DNA of 7,649 nucleotides, taken from contig JANYKH010000010.1 in assembly GCA_025358235.1 (NCBI GenBank), forward strand, positions 1 through 7,649, given 5' to 3'. The notes beneath the pieces are model-generated. The model was not told the origin of the DNA, made no database searches, and saw only the letters and a program-made list of their open reading frames with translations. Positions 6,738-7,649 of the stretch are shown piece after piece; position 1 is the first letter of the stretch; every line of letters begins with the position of its first letter. The position numbers were made by a program, and so were the translations under genes. This DNA is from Chloroflexota bacterium. GTDB taxonomy: Bacteria; Chloroflexota; Dehalococcoidia; Dehalococcoidales; RBG-16-60-22.

Positions 6738-7649
6738 TTATTTGACCTCTCTTTTTATCTGATCGGCTATCTGGCGCGGAATAAATGGCCGTCCGTCAAA
6801 CTTCAATATCGATCCGGAAACTTCTATTCCCGTCTCGGCGCGGATCAGGTGGGCCAGTTGGGAGGTAGCGTTACCCTCTACGGTAAAGGTGGCCATGTCC
6901 TGAGCAACATCCAGAAAACGAATCATGGCATCAACCGGGAATGGCCAGACCTGCGGCAGCCCCATGATGCTTACATTGATCCCCTCACCGCTCAAAAGGT
7001 CGGCAGCTTCTCTTAGCGGGCGGTAACTGCTGCCCCAAGCAACCAGGTAAGCCTTGCTGTTTGGGAGAACTTTCACTATGGGCGGCGTGATTTCTGAAAT
7101 TAGACCTTCCATTTTCCTCAAACGCTTGGAAACCTGGAGGGTGCGCGTTTCAGCGCCTTCCGTTAAATGCCCGTCCTCGGTGTGCTCGTCGGAATCGGTA
7201 ACAACAAGGGCTTTACCCTGGCCGGGAAACGCGCGTGGTGAAATTCCGGAATCAGTATAAATATGCCGTTTGTAGTCCGGGCTGTTAGCCTCAATATCGG
7301 TCGCTAGCAGTCCGCGTTCTATCTTAACGGCGGCTATTTCAAATTCGGGGATAGTCCCCGCTGACGTGGCAAGATATTGGTCGGTAAGAATGATCACCGG
7401 AGTCTGGTATTTTTCCGCCAGATTGAAGGCCTTCACCGCAGCGTTGAAGCAGTCCTGTATATCGAGCGGGGTAAGCACGGCGCGAGGAAATTCCCCGTGT
7501 GCCGTGTAAATGGCGTATTCCAGCTCTGTCTGGTCGGACCGCGTTGGTAGTCCCACCGCCGGCCCCGGGCGCTGCCCCAGGACTACCACTACCGGTGTCT
7601 CTGTGATACCGGCCAGGCTGATCCCTTCGGTCATCAGGTCAAACCCGCT
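6738..7649 (-). CDS. korA: 2-oxoacid:ferredoxin oxidoreductase, alpha subunit (C-terminal part, 5' end outside window)
   Basis: The open frame runs to the window edge (303 codons visible). The Met at 7634 is therefore internal: the residues before it (SGFDL) continue the family sequence. The visible part begins in the pyrimidine-binding domain, with GITETPVVVVLGQRPGPA and then GLPTRSDQTEL, the hallmark of the KorA/OorA group. It continues through TDQYLATSAG and ends with the transketolase-C-like domain (about the last 110 residues, from KAYLVAWGSSYRPL). Alpha pairs with beta to form the active site. In this group the gamma domain is often fused to the N-terminus of alpha; that part would lie outside the window, and no separate gamma or delta gene is seen here. 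It is translationally linked to korB, whose ATG directly follows this TAA. Its promoter is out of view. Confidence 0.93.
   Translation of the reverse strand, partial: SGFDLMTEGISLAGITETPVVVVLGQRPGPAVGLPTRSDQTELEYAIYTAHGEFPRAVLTPLDIQDCFNAAVKAFNLAEKYQTPVIILTDQYLATSAGTIPEFEIAAVKIERGLLATDIEANSPDYKRHIYTDSGISPRAFPGQGKALVVTDSDEHTEDGHLTEGAETRTLQVSKRLRKMEGLISEITPPIVKVLPNSKAYLVAWGSSYRPLREAADLLSGEGINVSIMGLPQVWPFPVDAMIRFLDVAQDMATFTVEGNATSQLAHLIRAETGIEVSGSILKFDGRPFIPRQIADQIKREVK
6746..6752 (-). promoter_or_regulatory. Ribosome binding site of korB inside the korA 3' end
   Basis: The minus strand AGAGAGG (6752-6746) lies 8 nt ahead of the korB ATG, entirely within the last codons of korA. Together with the zero-length junction TAAATG it indicates coupled, stoichiometric synthesis of the two subunits. 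Confidence 0.75.

Noticed and set aside
7632..7634. ATG as the start of the alpha subunit
   Set aside because: The frame stays open to the window edge, and the residues before this Met fit the family's conserved continuation, so the gene simply runs off the window.

Overview
The window looks like a chromosomal segment of an anaerobic bacterium, most plausibly a member of the Chloroflexota (Dehalococcoidia-like). This rests on three things: a 2-oxoacid:ferredoxin oxidoreductase, an ADP-forming acyl-CoA synthetase, and an FtsK whose alpha domain carries a charged insertion that I recall from Chloroflexota homologues. The taxonomic call is an inference and was not tested by search. No mobile element, tRNA, rRNA or CRISPR array was seen.

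Layout. (1) Positions 1-2459, plus strand: the 3' end of an RNase J gene is followed 6 nt later by a complete ftsK/spoIIIE-type DNA translocase gene. This pairing echoes the rnjB-tepA-spoIIIE neighbourhood of Bacillus. A strong bidirectional hairpin terminator at 2500-2528 closes the unit. (2) Positions 2596-2887, minus strand: a small gene encodes a 70-residue exported or membrane-anchored peptide with five cysteines, four of them in two vicinal pairs. It has a good ribosome binding site and a good sigma-70-like promoter, and it shares the ftsK terminator. The promoter overlaps one arm of a perfect 11-bp inverted repeat. (3) Positions 2953-5682, minus strand: an 896-residue fusion joins a GNAT acetyltransferase to an ADP-forming acyl-CoA synthetase. 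Its own extended -10 promoter lies just upstream. (4) Positions 5644-5879: a gene-free spacer with weak palindromes. (5) Positions 5880-7649, minus strand: beta and alpha subunits of a 2-oxoacid:ferredoxin oxidoreductase (korB, and korA cut by the window edge), joined with no intergenic bases.

How the genes may work together. The oxidoreductase converts a 2-oxoacid plus CoA to acyl-CoA, CO2 and reduced ferredoxin. The neighbouring synthetase can convert acyl-CoA, ADP and phosphate to acid, CoA and ATP. Side by side they would give a short route to ATP and reduced ferredoxin, and the fused GNAT domain suggests that acetyl-CoA-dependent protein acetylation is tied to the same flux. RNase J (RNA turnover) and FtsK (chromosome segregation) are housekeeping.

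The least explained items are the small cysteine-rich peptide with its structured promoter region, the retention of both catalytic histidines in the GNAT-synthetase fusion, and the absence of one expected cluster cysteine in the beta subunit. None of these amounts to a demonstrated new system.
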